This document shows, in pieces, positions 18,501 to 25,723 of a stretch of 36,278 nucleotides of DNA. The notes below the pieces were generated by a model. That model did no database searches. It was not told the origin of the DNA and worked only from the letters and a program-made list of their open reading frames with translations. Origin of the DNA: an uncultured Victivallis sp. (GTDB lineage: Bacteria > Verrucomicrobiota > Lentisphaeria > Victivallales > Victivallaceae); NCBI GenBank assembly GCA_944389935.1, contig CALXOE010000041.1, forward strand, positions 1 to 36,278. The letters run 5' to 3'. Positions within the stretch are counted from its first letter, which is position 1. Each line of letters opens with the position of its first letter. The position numbers and the translations under genes are program-made.

Positions 18501-18947
18501 TTTGCCGCTCTTTGCCGCGAACGAGATCCGGCCGATGAATTTCAGCGTATAGATTTCTCCGCGCGCGAAGTCGAATGAGGAGATCGGCAGTTCCACGCTC
18601 TGCCACTCCTGGGAGACGGGCAGCCGGAACGTCGCATTCGTGCGGTCGAACCGGTCGCGCCGCCCCTCGTACTCCGCGACGTGCAGCGTGGCACTCCCCT
18701 CGAATGGTGTCGCGCCGAGGTTGCGCACTTCAAACCGGATGGCGTAGATGTCGCGCAGATCCCAGGATGAATCGTTTTTCTGGACGAGACCGTGCCAGTA
18801 CCACCCTTTCGCTCCTTTCGGCGCGGCCAGCGTCGCGGGCTCGTCGAGCGGCACGGCGGCGGGATCGTTCAGTTTGAGGCCGGCGGCGTTTGCCGTCCCA
18901 ACGAGGCAGAGCCCCGGCAGAAATGGAAGAGCGTATGGCCTGGACAT
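15519..18947 (-). pseudogene. large heparinase II/III-type lyase with internal amber codon
   Basis: A single frame of 1,143 codons interrupted by one TAG at 17306-17304. Before it (547 residues) lie a signal peptide (ALPFLPGLCLVGTANAAG), a carbohydrate-binding-like beta domain, a NEW3-like domain (VELAPGETASVTLTVEVP) and most of an alpha toroid with GAITNWSIFNQ and FEMSVTYNLHCAQ, likely bearing the catalytic Asn and Tyr. After it the frame continues DGVLDYPDYRGIM, then HGGFHGHFDRLSLL with the heparinase His, SLAHNMVIVDG, and a long beta-sandwich. CAG or TGG changed to TAG by one base is the likely origin. ATG 18947 follows AGGAG. The 3' end couples to the next gene by ATGA. Two separate proteins are possible but the break falls inside the fold. 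Confidence 0.85.
17304..17306 (-). other. in-frame TAG inside lyase gene
   Basis: On the minus strand the codons read AAA GCG ATA TAG GAT GGC, with homologous-looking coding sequence on both sides in the same frame. TAG acts as a normal stop for the gene just upstream (18962-18960), so genome-wide reassignment is unlikely. Confidence 0.9.
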
Positions 18948-18959
18948 GAGAAGAGTCTC

Positions 18960-19280
18960 CTATTTGACGATGTGAAATGTGCGCGTGACCGGGCGGGCCG
19001 TCTGCCGTTCCGGTTTGGCTCCGCTGCCTTTGAACTTCCCGCGCTCCTTGACAAGCTTCCTGGCAACGCCGGGTGCGGGATCTCGCCCCGCCATCCGGTT
19101 TCCGTCGATCCAGCCGAAATAGAGGTCGTCGTTGATCCTCATTTCCCGGAATGCGGCGGTCACGTCGGCCCAATGGTTGTCGGAGCCGAATTTTGCGCTG
19201 CGCACTTCGAGCGCCGCGACTGCGAGCGTGCCGCAGAGCAGCGTTGCGATGAACAGAGACCGGACGGGATGAGTCATCAT
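18960..19280 (-). CDS. small exported protein, DUF3395-like
   Basis: A 106-aa protein with a signal peptide (MMTHPVRSLFIATLLCGTLA). The mature part, VRSAKFGSDNHWADVT followed by MAGRDPAPGVARKL, follows the pattern of the DUF3395 domain (A-x-YG...DVT...GDPAPG-x-K-L) known from DNAJC11 and, as I recall, attached to exported proteins of PVC bacteria. I infer a beta-sandwich accessory or binding role. It is the first gene of the lyase operon, 12 nt before the amber-containing lyase, and its TAG stop forms part of that gene's ribosome binding site. It has no visible Shine-Dalgarno of its own, and its ATG lies directly against a foreign AT-rich segment, so its native leader seems lost. Confidence 0.7.
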   Translation of the reverse strand: MMTHPVRSLFIATLLCGTLAVAALEVRSAKFGSDNHWADVTAAFREMRINDDLYFGWIDGNRMAGRDPAPGVARKLVKERGKFKGSGAKPERQTARPVTRTFHIVK

Positions 19281-19281
19281 T

Positions 19282-19311
19282 TCGATACCATTTTGCTGCT
19301 TCTTTCAGATC
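19282..19311 (-). pseudogene. Sel1-repeat remnant beyond the TAA
   Basis: After the TAA at 19314-19312 the same frame continues DLKEAAKWYR, the normal continuation of a Sel1 repeat, then changes abruptly into the leader of the next gene. The stop therefore falls within a repeat, and the gene is cut at about 19281. Confidence 0.8.
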
Positions 19312-19845
19312 TTAGTTGACCCCTTCTCCATTCTCGTACATCACTCCAAGATTATATTGTGCCTGCGCATTTCCCTGTTCAGCCGCCAAACGATACCACT
19401 TCACTGATTCTGTGCAGTTCTTCGGAATGCCTTCTCCCAATTCATATTTCAAACCAAGATTGAACTGTGCCGTTGCATTTCCCTGTTCAGCCGCCAAACG
19501 ATACCACTTCGCAGCTTCCGTTTGATCCTGCCCAACATCCATACCATCATACATCACACCAAGATTACATAGTGCCGATACATTCCCCTGCGCGGCGGCC
19601 AGGCGATACCATTTTGCAGCCTCTGTTTGATCTCGTTTGACGCCCTCTCCATTCGAATACATCACGCCGAGATTGAACTGTGCTATCGCATTACCTTGCT
19701 CTGCAGCTTTACGATACCAATGCATCGCTTCTGCATAATCCTGCAGCCGCATGAAGTCATTACCTTTTTCCAAATACCCGTTGGAAATATCTTTAAACTT
19801 CCCCCCCTCGTTAATAACTGCTTTGTTCTGATCCAATAGCGACAA
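19312..19845 (-). CDS. Sel1-like repeat protein, truncated
   Basis: About 177 residues with four tandem 36-aa Sel1-like (TPR-type) repeats of the form AAKWYRLAAEQGNA.AQFNLGVMYxxGEG. Two repeats share an identical 36-bp stretch (19367-19402 and 19475-19510, 108 bp apart), so the array expanded recently. Such proteins act as protein-interaction scaffolds and often sit in toxin-immunity loci. No ATG fits: TTG 19845 is the nearest start, while the upstream ATGA overlap with the immunity-like gene (19919) opens a different frame, suggesting a frameshift at the 5' end. The 3' end is cut within a repeat. It may be non-functional. Confidence 0.7.
   Translation of the reverse strand: MSLLDQNKAVINEGGKFKDISNGYLEKGNDFMRLQDYAEAMHWYRKAAEQGNAIAQFNLGVMYSNGEGVKRDQTEAAKWYRLAAAQGNVSALCNLGVMYDGMDVGQDQTEAAKWYRLAAEQGNATAQFNLGLKYELGEGIPKNCTESVKWYRLAAEQGNAQAQYNLGVMYENGEGVN
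19367..19510. repeat. 36-bp direct repeat in Sel1 array
   Basis: An identical 36-nt sequence, starting GCATTTCCCTGTTCAGCCGC on the plus strand, occurs at 19367-19402 and 19475-19510. The 108-bp period equals one Sel1-like repeat. Confidence 0.9.
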
Positions 19846-19915
19846 AGAGCAATCTTGCTCTTTAAAACTGCCCCTTTGCTTGATTCAATCATTCGAAGTA
19901 TTAAGGATATACGAA

Positions 19916-20374
19916 TCATTTCATCAATCCCATTTCACGCAAACAATCATCATAATAATGCGGGACAAATCCCAACAAGGTTTCCGGCATTGCATCTTCT
20001 TCATAATAATAATCCGGACACCAAATTGAAAATCCATATTTAAGGGAAGTAAATCCTTCCCGATCAATATAAATTTCCGGATCAAGTTTCTGATAATGTT
20101 CTAATAATTCCTTGTAGGGACGCCGCAATATGCTTTCCCCTTCAAAAATAATGTCTATATCATAACCTTTACATAGCTCAAATCTATTGCATTTAAAATC
20201 ATTATTATAACCAATAAAAAGTTGTTCAGCAAAAAAATCTCTGATAGAAGATCCTCTATCCGTCGTCATTGTAACATCTTCATACGGAAGCCCCATGATT
20301 TTTCGAACTTCATCCCTCGACATGAGAAACTTGACGGGTCCAAACCCCTCATACGGATAAAAAGTAAACTCCAT
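19916..20374 (-). CDS. immunity-like small protein
   Basis: A 152-aa acidic, aromatic-rich protein without a signal peptide or membrane segment. It opens MEFTFYPYEGFGPVKFLMSR followed by DEVRKIMG. The pattern G-x-G-x-(I/V)-K-F-x-M-(S/T)-x-x-E-V-(R)-x-x-(L/M)-G recurs in small cytosolic proteins beside polymorphic toxins, which I take to be immunity proteins. This is family pattern memory, not a search. ATG 20374 follows AAGGA. No toxin gene is left nearby; the IS630 element lies directly upstream and the Sel1-repeat gene follows, with a 4-nt ATGA overlap to a short frame leading into it. It is likely an orphan immunity gene. Confidence 0.6.
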   Translation of the reverse strand: MEFTFYPYEGFGPVKFLMSRDEVRKIMGLPYEDVTMTTDRGSSIRDFFAEQLFIGYNNDFKCNRFELCKGYDIDIIFEGESILRRPYKELLEHYQKLDPEIYIDREGFTSLKYGFSIWCPDYYYEEDAMPETLLGFVPHYYDDCLREMGLMK

Positions 20375-20406
20375 GATTATTCCTTATTTTTTTTATTTAT
20401 TGTATC

Positions 20407-20427
20407 GGCAATTAACTTAGCTTGCAT
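20407..20427 (+). repeat. IS630 left terminal inverted repeat
   Basis: This 21-nt end begins GGCAATTAAC and finishes TTGCAT. It matches the reverse complement of 21493-21513 at 18 of 21 positions, with differences only in the five central bases. It includes the transposase stop codon. Confidence 0.85.
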
Positions 20428-21460
20428 ATAAGACGCTTTCTGCATGAAATAATTTGGCGATATGACCGGGATCATGGGAAACATCATCCATGTATGCTTT
20501 TGCATGTTCCTCTATTTTCCCTTTTGCGCGTCCCAGCGGCTTATTGTTCAGATTTGACTTCAAATCCCGGTTCAGATATTCATCCGGGTTCAGATCAGGG
20601 CTGTAGCTTGGCAGATGGAACACTTTGATAAAAGCGGCATGTTCACGCAGAAAGTCATCAAGCAATTTACTGTGGTGAACTCGTAAATTATCCAAAATCA
20701 GGAATACTTTCCGTTCATTGCAACTTATGATACGCTCCATAAACTCAATCAGTTTTTGAACAGTCATTGTATCCTTGTAGAACATGAAATGAACCTTGCC
20801 TTGGTTCGAGATTGCGCTTATCATGTTGATTTTCTCCGGTACTGGATTCACTTTCTGAACAGGTGTTTTCCCCTTTGGGGAATAACTTCTGCCCTTCGAT
20901 TCATCGTTCCGAATTCCAGTTTCATCACCCCAGAAAATATCTGCGTCTTCCGTTTTGGCTTGTTTCTTGATGTCCGGAAATTTATTTTCCAACCAGTTCT
21001 GAACAGCAACGTCGTTTCGTTGATACGCTCTTTTTACCGGTTTTTGAGGGGTGAAACCCCAGCGCTTCAAATATTCGCCAACCGTACGGATCGGCATTTC
21101 GATTCCAAACAATGACTGGATGTGCAATTTTACTGCCTGACGAGTCCAGAGCGCAAACGGAAGTTTCAGCTGATCCGGACAATGATCTATCAAATCTTTT
21201 TTTATCTGCGCTTCCTCATGCGGCGACAAATGACGGCAACTTCCGACAGGACGACCTCCCTTGTTTACGTTTTTCAGCTGTCGAAGTCCTGATTTTTTCC
21301 AACTCCTTATCCACTTCCCCACGGTAATGGGGTGAGCTCCGACAATCTCTCCTATTTCTGTATAACTTTTACATTTTCCGCTTTGATAAAGGCGAACGGC
21401 TTGCTCTCGCCTTTCGGCAAGTGCGACGGAATTTATTTGATGGGCGGTGTAATTACTCAT
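20417..21460 (-). CDS. IS630-family transposase
   Basis: A 347-aa transposase. An N-terminal helix-turn-helix (about residues 12-60, SYTEIGEIVGAHPITVGKW) is followed by a second winged-helix part (WTRQAVKLHIQSLFGIEMPI). The DDE catalytic core shows D179 (FWGDETGI), D257 (FLILDNLRVHHS) and E294 (PSYSPDLNPDEYLN). All three catalytic acids are present and the length is full, so it should be functional. The stop codon lies within the left inverted repeat. Its promoter (21471-21498) overlaps the right one. Confidence 0.95.
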   Translation of the reverse strand: MSNYTAHQINSVALAERREQAVRLYQSGKCKSYTEIGEIVGAHPITVGKWIRSWKKSGLRQLKNVNKGGRPVGSCRHLSPHEEAQIKKDLIDHCPDQLKLPFALWTRQAVKLHIQSLFGIEMPIRTVGEYLKRWGFTPQKPVKRAYQRNDVAVQNWLENKFPDIKKQAKTEDADIFWGDETGIRNDESKGRSYSPKGKTPVQKVNPVPEKINMISAISNQGKVHFMFYKDTMTVQKLIEFMERIISCNERKVFLILDNLRVHHSKLLDDFLREHAAFIKVFHLPSYSPDLNPDEYLNRDLKSNLNNKPLGRAKGKIEEHAKAYMDDVSHDPGHIAKLFHAESVLYAS

Positions 21461-21470
21461 AATGGTAAAT

Positions 21471-21498
21471 ATTATACACCAAAAATCAGAAAATGCAA
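21471..21498 (-). promoter_or_regulatory. transposase promoter
   Basis: On the minus strand TTGCAT (21498-21493), a 16-nt spacer and TATAAT (21476-21471). The -35 is the inner end of the right inverted repeat, as is common in insertion sequences. No clear Shine-Dalgarno follows. Confidence 0.65.
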
Positions 21499-21513
21499 GT
21501 AATGTTAATTGCC
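21493..21513 (-). repeat. IS630 right terminal inverted repeat
   Basis: The reverse complement starts GGCAATTAAC and ends TTGCAT, matching the left end at 18 of 21 positions. Confidence 0.85.
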
Positions 21514-21560
21514 AAATCTATAACAATATCTGGTTACATTTTTTTGTAAAAAACGCCGTC

Positions 21561-21589
21561 TTGACAAATTCGCAGCGGGGAGGTATTTT
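21561..21589 (+). promoter_or_regulatory. promoter of AraR-type regulator 2
   Basis: TTGACA (21561-21566), a 17-nt spacer and TATTTT (21584-21589). An AT-rich inverted repeat TTACA (21534-21538) and TGTAA (21545-21549) lies just upstream and may be an operator. Confidence 0.7.
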
Positions 21590-21611
21590 TATTCCGGAGA
21601 GGAAAACAGCC

Positions 21612-22694
21612 ATGCCAGGAAAACTCAAAACTCGAGCCGACCGGCTTTGTACCGACTTGCGAAGTGTGCTTGAAACCATGCCGGAGGGATATCTTCTGCC
21701 CTCCACGCGGGAAATACAGAAGAAGTATTCCGTCAGCCGCCGGGTGGTGTTTGCCGCCCTGAATCAGATGAAGAAAGAAAAGCTCATCAGCATTGTCCCC
21801 AAAGTCGGAGTATTCAGTACCGGAACACTGTGCCGAAAACGCGGTGCGCTCGTTCATCTTTGTCTGCCGGAATACCCCTCGCGCTGGCAGTTTTCTTTCC
21901 TCGAAGAACTTGAGCGATTTTCTACCCGGAGCGGCCTGGTTCATTACCGTAAACGGTTGTACAACGGCGAGAAGAGCTCCTACGTTCAAGCACTTGAGTC
22001 AAATTGCGATGCGGCGGCCGTCATTGCGGCAGGGAGGGATATCACTCCAGACGAATTGCGCGGACTGCTCAACTATCCGCACCCGTTGCTCTTCATCTCA
22101 AAACATCTGGAGGAGCTGCCGATCAATTCGATCGCCATGAATGACCACATTTGCGGCGTATTGGCCGCGGAGTACCTGCTCGAAAAAGGGCATCGCCAAC
22201 TTGGCGTGCTGATTTGTGAGCCGCATTTGTACGGCACTTATATGATTGCGGATATGTTCAATCACGTCGTGAAGTGTGCCGGCGCCTCCTGCGTGATGAT
22301 TGATTGCAAGATGAAACCGGAACAACTTCCGCAACAGGCGGCGTTTGATACGATTCTCCCCTTTCTTGAACAGGAGAAATTGATGTTCACGGCGCTTTTC
22401 GTCATCAATGACACGGCGGCTCCGGGCGTGCTGCGTGCGTGCCGGGAAACCAACCGGTCGATTCCGGAGGATCTGAGTCTGCTGTGCAGCGGGGAACTCC
22501 CGGACGACGCCAAGTTTCCGACTCCGCTGACCACCGTGGGCATCAGCAGCACGGAAATGGCGGCGGCAGTATCGGAAACCTTGCTCGACATGATCGGGAA
22601 TCCCAATCGGGTTTTCCACGTCAATCTGACGCCGAGGCTTTATGAACGCGCTTCCGTCCAGCCTCCGGCTCCCACTCTGCCGCCGCAGCAGTGA
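21612..22694 (+). CDS. AraR-type regulator 2 (GntR-like HTH + LacI-like sensor)
   Basis: A 360-aa regulator. The N-terminal 65 residues form a GntR-like winged helix (LPSTREIQKKYSVSRRVVFA, then LISIVPKVGVFS). The rest is a LacI-type sensor with NDHICGVLAAEYLLEKGHRQ, LFVINDTAAPGVLRACRE and IPEDLSLLCSGELP, ending in TPLTTVGIS. ATG 21612 follows GGAGAGG and a strong promoter; the frame is open upstream to 21462 but that lies in the IS630 end. It likely senses a sugar. It sits between the island and the dehydroquinase-like operon, which it meets tail to tail, so its target is uncertain. Confidence 0.87.
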   Translation: MPGKLKTRADRLCTDLRSVLETMPEGYLLPSTREIQKKYSVSRRVVFAALNQMKKEKLISIVPKVGVFSTGTLCRKRGALVHLCLPEYPSRWQFSFLEELERFSTRSGLVHYRKRLYNGEKSSYVQALESNCDAAAVIAAGRDITPDELRGLLNYPHPLLFISKHLEELPINSIAMNDHICGVLAAEYLLEKGHRQLGVLICEPHLYGTYMIADMFNHVVKCAGASCVMIDCKMKPEQLPQQAAFDTILPFLEQEKLMFTALFVINDTAAPGVLRACRETNRSIPEDLSLLCSGELPDDAKFPTPLTTVGISSTEMAAAVSETLLDMIGNPNRVFHVNLTPRLYERASVQPPAPTLPPQQ

Positions 22695-22720
22695 GAGTCG
22701 GAACGAAACGGAACGGAACC

Positions 22721-23677
22721 TCACTCCACGGTGAGGACGACTTTCCCGATGTTTTCCCCGTCGCGCAGAATCCGGTGCGCCTCCTCGACCTGAGAGATCG
22801 GCAGAACCTTGTGCAGAATCGATTTCACGCGGCCCGCCGAAAATTCCGGCCAGAGCGTCCGTTCGAGTTCCCCCAGAATCCGCGCCTTCTCTTCCGACGA
22901 ACGGCTCCGCAGCGTGCTGCCGATGAGCCGGACTCCGCGTTTGAAGAAGAGATCCATGTCGATCTGCGTCATCTTTCCGCCGAGCGTCGCCAGCACGATC
23001 CAGCGGCCGCCGCGCGCCATCTTGACCACGCATTCACCCAGTCCCGGCCCCGCCACGCAATCCAGCGCGATGTCCGGCGGATTCGCTTCGAGCACCGCCG
23101 GGAGCGACTCTTTCCGACGATTCACGATCCAGTCCGCCCCGAGTTTGCGGACGAATTCCCCTTTCTTGTCGCTGCCGACGGTCGTGATGACTTTCGCGCC
23201 ACACCGTTTCGCAAGCTGAATCGCCGCAAGCCCGAGTCCGCTCGCTCCGGCCTGGATGAACACCGTATCCCCCGCTTTCATCTCCGCAATCAGCGTGAGA
23301 TTCAGGAACGCTGTCGCAAACACTTCCGGAATTCCGGCCGCCTCTTCCAGGGAAACATGCTCCGGCACCGGCAGAACCATGTCCTGCGGCACCGCGACCT
23401 TCTCCGCATAGCCGCCGCCGCCGAGCAGCGCGCAGACCCGTTCCCCTTTTTTCCAGCGGGAGACCGCCGGCGCCGACTCGATCACACCGGCGACTTCGAG
23501 CCCCGGCCACTCCGGCCATCCCGGCGGGGGCGGATAGTTTCCGTCCCGCTGCAGCAGATCCGCCCGGTTCAGCGCCGCCGCGTGAATGCGGATCACCACA
23601 TCGTTCGCACCGGGAACCGGATCGGCAACTTCGCTCCAGACAAATTCCCGCTTCCCATTCAAAATCATCGCGTGCAT
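22721..23677 (-). CDS. NAD(P)H:quinone reductase-like MDR, PIG3 type
   Basis: A 318-aa zinc-free medium-chain reductase. The segment LNRADLLQRDGNYPPPPGWP is characteristic of the PIG3 (TP53I3) group of quinone oxidoreductases. The cofactor site reads FIQAGASGLGLAAIQLAK (AxxGxxG form), and the downstream SDKKGEFV suggests NADPH. No zinc ligands are visible. It may reduce an enone or quinone-like product made by the other enzymes of the operon. ATG 23677 lies 4 nt after the stop of the Gfo/Idh/MocA gene, whose last codons supply GGAG. It is the last gene of the five-gene operon. Confidence 0.88.
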   Translation of the reverse strand: MHAMILNGKREFVWSEVADPVPGANDVVIRIHAAALNRADLLQRDGNYPPPPGWPEWPGLEVAGVIESAPAVSRWKKGERVCALLGGGGYAEKVAVPQDMVLPVPEHVSLEEAAGIPEVFATAFLNLTLIAEMKAGDTVFIQAGASGLGLAAIQLAKRCGAKVITTVGSDKKGEFVRKLGADWIVNRRKESLPAVLEANPPDIALDCVAGPGLGECVVKMARGGRWIVLATLGGKMTQIDMDLFFKRGVRLIGSTLRSRSSEEKARILGELERTLWPEFSAGRVKSILHKVLPISQVEEAHRILRDGENIGKVVLTVE

Positions 23678-23681
23678 TCAT

Positions 23682-24701
23682 TCATCTCCATTTTGTATAT
23701 CCGGAGGCGGCCAGCGTAATCTCCTCCACCAGATAATCGTGTTCATAAGAATAAGGATTCTTCATCTCGCCGCGAATCATCTTCGCAAGTTCGATGAGCT
23801 GCTCCTCGTACCGGTCCGCCTGCGGCGGGAAGCGCAGCGTGTGAGTTCCCGCAGGGAAACCGTTCGCGTCTTTCGCCAGCAGCAGCATAACTTCGACCGG
23901 CTTCCCGTCGAACCGTTCGACCGGGCTGAATTCGATCACGCCGCCGGTTCCGGCGATTCGGATCCGCCGTTTTTCGATATTGCCCGGAGTCCGGCTGCAG
24001 GCGCGGAGCGTCACGATCGCATGCGGATACTCGAGCACCGCCATGCAGTTGTTGCGGATCGAATCCCGGTCGCCCGGAGCCGACTTCAGAAACGGCGTGA
24101 CCGCCTCCGGCCGCCCCATCGCAGCTGCGACAAAGTCGATCAGATGACAGCCGAGGTTGTACATGATTCCGCCGGAGAACTTTCCGATGTACTCCTGATA
24201 CTCCTCGCCTCCGTAGCAGTGATTCATATCCGCTTCGATTTCAAATACCTCTCCGATCAGTTTCGACCGGATCGCCTCAATGCAGAACCGGAACGCGGGA
24301 TTCCCCCGGAACATGAACCCCATCTGCAGCGGCAGATTCCTTTCCCGGCAGCCGTCGAGCAGTTTGCGGTAGAGCACCGGATCCTCTCCTGCCGGTTTGT
24401 CGAGGTGCATGGGCCAGTTCCGCTCCATGCAGCGGATCGCCATCGGGACGAGATCATTGTTCGGGACTTCGACGGTCACAGCTTCGATCGTCGGATCATT
24501 CAGCGCCTCTTCGAGCGTCAGAAACTTGAGTCCTTCGTAGGGAACGAGATAATCGCCCGCGAACTTCGGTGTTTTCGAGAACGTGTTGTCATCGACCACT
24601 CCGACGATTTCGAAATAATCCGGCAGCCGTTTAAGCGAGATGATTTTTCCCAGGGCATGTTCGTGGCAGACGCCGATCTGAGCGATTCGAATCTTCTTCA
24701 T
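23682..24701 (-). CDS. Gfo/Idh/MocA family oxidoreductase 2
   Basis: A 339-aa putative sugar dehydrogenase. The N-terminus (IRIAQIGVCHEHALGK) is a Rossmann fold with an atypical glycine loop (GVCHEHA in place of GxGxxG). The EKP motif is DKP (D101-K102-P103) and the catalytic segment is NLGCHLIDF with H186 and D189. This variant loop suggests a subgroup distinct from oxidoreductase 1. The start overlaps the stop of the upstream MDR gene by 4 nt. It is the fourth gene of the operon, and its likely substrate is a polyol, sugar or keto sugar shared with the neighbouring dehydrogenases. Confidence 0.88.
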   Translation of the reverse strand: MKKIRIAQIGVCHEHALGKIISLKRLPDYFEIVGVVDDNTFSKTPKFAGDYLVPYEGLKFLTLEEALNDPTIEAVTVEVPNNDLVPMAIRCMERNWPMHLDKPAGEDPVLYRKLLDGCRERNLPLQMGFMFRGNPAFRFCIEAIRSKLIGEVFEIEADMNHCYGGEEYQEYIGKFSGGIMYNLGCHLIDFVAAAMGRPEAVTPFLKSAPGDRDSIRNNCMAVLEYPHAIVTLRACSRTPGNIEKRRIRIAGTGGVIEFSPVERFDGKPVEVMLLLAKDANGFPAGTHTLRFPPQADRYEEQLIELAKMIRGEMKNPYSYEHDYLVEEITLAASGYTKWR

Positions 24702-25708
24702 TGCAAGTTCCTCCAGTCAAAAGCGATGCCTAGCGGCGGATTTTTCGTTTTCGCGATGCACTCATACACTTCGTGCGCCTTTTCCGGAGATACGACCTCC
24801 GAAATCACCGGCCGCACCTGAAGCCGTCCCGCCGCCACGAGCTTCAGGAACGTGCGGTAGTCATCAAACTCCGTCCACATGCCGGGACGCGACTCTTCGG
24901 TCGGGCGCGTCATCGTGTGCGCGCCGATCAGCGTTACGCCACGCCGGTGCACATACTTGTAGAAGTCGATCGGCGCATCCGATACGCGCGTGCAGCCGAG
25001 CAGCGAAATCCGCCCCATCCAGGCGACGTATTCGAGCGCCTGCTGGAGTGCCGCCGCGACACCGGTCACTTCGACTACACCGTTCACGCCGCGCCCGCCG
25101 GTCGCTTCGAGCACCTGTGCGATAAAGTCGGGCGCATCCGGAGAAAACGTCCGATCCGCGCCGAGTTTTTCAGCCAGCTCCCGCCGCTTCGGATCGAGGT
25201 CGCAGACGAAGAGCGGAATCGCTCCCGAGAGCCGCGCGATCTGCAGCGCGAACACGCCGAGAATCCCCTGACCGGCGATCATCGCGGACTCCCCGAGTTC
25301 GAGCCGCAGTTTGCGCACTCCGAGGAATGCGAACGAGGCGATGTGCGTAAAGGCCGCATCCAGAAGATCGATCGAATCATCTTCGATCTTGAAGACGGTG
25401 TTCGCTTTCTTCACAGTGCAGGAACGATGTCCGCCCCAGGTGATGAGCACCCGGTCGCCGATCTTGAGATTTTCGACCGCGTCTCCCGCCGCGACGACGG
25501 TTCCTGCGGCGCTGTACCCCGGATGGTAGGGAAAACTCTGCGACGTGTTCGGCAGCCCGAGCAGCCACGCGCGTTCGGTCCCCGCACTGACCGCGCTGAA
25601 ATCACTCTTGAGCAGCACCTCATCCGGCTTGAGCGAGGCAGGATCGAACTCCTGATGTTTCAATACCGCGTTGCCCGGAGTCTCCACCTCCACATAATAA
25701 ACTTTCAT
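24698..25708 (-). CDS. MDR dehydrogenase with SAGTE motif
   Basis: A 336-aa medium-chain dehydrogenase. Instead of the catalytic-zinc Cys found near residue 40 in classical enzymes it has FSAVSAGTERAWLLG, the SAGTE form seen in the group related to BchC and to dehydrogenase domains in polysaccharide clusters. The cofactor loop is MIAGQGILGVFALQIAR, followed by an acidic residue in FVCDLDPKRRE, suggesting NAD. I prefer the ATG at 25708 because AAGGAGG then lies 9 nt upstream; the ATG at 25717 abuts that site directly. It is the third gene of the operon, 15 nt after the SDR gene. Confidence 0.85.
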   Translation of the reverse strand: MKVYYVEVETPGNAVLKHQEFDPASLKPDEVLLKSDFSAVSAGTERAWLLGLPNTSQSFPYHPGYSAAGTVVAAGDAVENLKIGDRVLITWGGHRSCTVKKANTVFKIEDDSIDLLDAAFTHIASFAFLGVRKLRLELGESAMIAGQGILGVFALQIARLSGAIPLFVCDLDPKRRELAEKLGADRTFSPDAPDFIAQVLEATGGRGVNGVVEVTGVAAALQQALEYVAWMGRISLLGCTRVSDAPIDFYKYVHRRGVTLIGAHTMTRPTEESRPGMWTEFDDYRTFLKLVAAGRLQVRPVISEVVSPEKAHEVYECIAKTKNPPLGIAFDWRNLQ

Positions 25709-25723
25709 CTCGGCCATCCTCCT

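Larger units (their letters stand above)
19281..21513. other. AT-rich island, probably acquired
   Basis: Base composition changes sharply here compared with the GC-rich flanks: the Sel1, immunity-like and transposase genes are all visibly AT-rich and use AT-ending codons. The left border can be placed at about 19281, where a broken Sel1 repeat meets the lyase operon start codon. The right end is the IS630 inverted repeat at 21493-21513. Some AT-rich sequence continues to about 21560. Confidence 0.75.
20407..21513 (-). mobile_element. IS630-family insertion sequence
   Basis: About 1.1 kb bounded by 21-nt inverted repeats (20407-20427 and 21493-21513) around a single intact transposase. The exact outer edge and the TA target duplication expected for IS630 could not be fixed: flanks TGTATC on the left and AAATCTATA on the right contain TA but not at symmetric positions. 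The element seems complete and potentially active. Confidence 0.85.

Noticed and set aside
13183..18578. Long open frames on the plus strand opposite the lyase operon, some above 700 codons
   Set aside because: They run antisense to genes with clear signal peptides, catalytic motifs and coupled starts. Their translations are Arg-, Asp- and Val-rich without domains, as expected for shadow frames in GC-rich coding DNA.
20399..21525. TA target-site duplication at the IS630 ends
   Set aside because: TA dinucleotides occur near both ends but not at symmetric positions, so I do not claim a duplication.
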